A stretch of 64,000 nucleotides of DNA, taken from contig NZ_CP053538.1 in the NCBI RefSeq assembly GCF_013137895.1, positions 1,425,501 through 1,489,500 of the forward strand, in the 5' to 3' direction. How positions within the stretch are numbered: the first letter of the stretch is position 1; each line of letters opens with the position of its first letter. Source of the stretch: Hymenobacter taeanensis (GTDB taxonomy: Bacteria; Bacteroidota; Bacteroidia; Cytophagales; Hymenobacteraceae). Positions 63,799 to 64,000 of the stretch are shown in pieces. Both the position numbers and the translations under genes were made by a program. The notes beneath the pieces were generated by a model. It did no database searches. It was given only the letters and a program-made list of their open reading frames with translations, and was not told the origin of the DNA.

Positions 63799-64000
63799 AT
63801 GAAAACTTCCCACGCAGCCCGGCTTGTTGCCTTCACGGTGATGGCGGCGCTTTCACAAGGATGCGACAGCTTCCTGGATAAAGATCCCCTGGGTACTACT
63901 ACGCAGGACAACCTATTCAAAGACCCCACGAACGCGGTGCAAGCCGTAAACGCAGTGTACGACGTAGCCGCCTGGGACCAGGGCCCCAAGTGGGGTGACC
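63799..64000 (+). CDS. SusD/RagB-family lipoprotein (partial, cut by the window end)
   Basis: The first 67 residues are visible. A lipoprotein signal ends in SQGC (Cys22), followed by DSFLDKDPLGTTTQDNLFKD and an AVQAVNAVYDVAA helix, the typical start of SusD proteins. SusD binds glycan on the cell surface and forms the lid on SusC. The rest lies beyond base 64000. Confidence 0.93.
   Translation, partial: MKTSHAARLVAFTVMAALSQGCDSFLDKDPLGTTTQDNLFKDPTNAVQAVNAVYDVAAWDQGPKWGD

Overview
The window is a GC-rich (high-50s % by eye) stretch of chromosome from a member of the Bacteroidota, most likely Hymenobacter or a close relative. The reasons are a SusC/SusD pair, promoters with the Bacteroidota -7 box TAnnTTTG, an ArgF'-type acylornithine carbamoyltransferase, a Bacteroidota-type curli locus, weak Shine-Dalgarno sites and many lipoproteins. 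The genus is inferred from gene content and composition, not from a marker gene. No rRNA, tRNA, CRISPR array, prophage or classical insertion sequence was found.

Layout. 0-7 kb: carbamoyl phosphate and arginine synthesis (carA, carB, argF'), with carA and carB separated by a repeat-bounded 90-aa gene and a membrane-anchored protein. 7-15 kb: a lipoprotein, a homogentisate dioxygenase-family protein, a transglutaminase-like protein, a CtpA-type protease, ruvX-def, a DUF4241 lipoprotein and a P1-nuclease/phospholipase-C-like secreted protein, then a DUF486 remnant. 15-28 kb: a patatin/beta-barrel protein, an aquaporin, a lipoprotein pullulanase, an alpha/beta hydrolase, a frame-broken oxyR divergent from a catalase gene, and an active/inactive M16 protease pair. 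28-36 kb: a redox and sugar cluster (GH1-like hydrolase, GMC oxidoreductase, gluconate 2-dehydrogenase subunit 3, an SDR with a histone-like tail, Old Yellow Enzyme, an NmrA-like protein). 36-42 kb: SAM riboswitch, metH and metF, with a DUF559 nuclease cassette lodged between metH and metF. 42-50 kb: a TPR protein, a TonB-domain protein, a lipoprotein, a cell-wall amidase, an oxalate/formate-type MFS carrier with a 49-aa small subunit, a DUF2007 protein and a beta-propeller lipoprotein. 50-55 kb: a curli (functional amyloid) locus, csgE-csgF-csgG, two curlin-repeat proteins and a CsgH-like protein; its CsgG carries an extra C-terminal barrel-like domain. 55-64 kb: a GH3 enzyme, ECF sigma factor, FecR, STN-type SusC and the start of SusD, which together form a glycan-uptake and signalling unit.

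Two signals cut across the genes. First, families of palindromic REP-like elements fill many intergenic gaps. Two of the families also occur as wider versions in which the two arms enclose a small ORF (1227-1594 and 40231-40776), which looks like a simple cargo-carrying element. Second, the octamer TGGCCTAG/CTAGGCCA occurs 29 times by hand count, against about 2.4 expected at this base composition, in genes, terminators and intergenic DNA alike.
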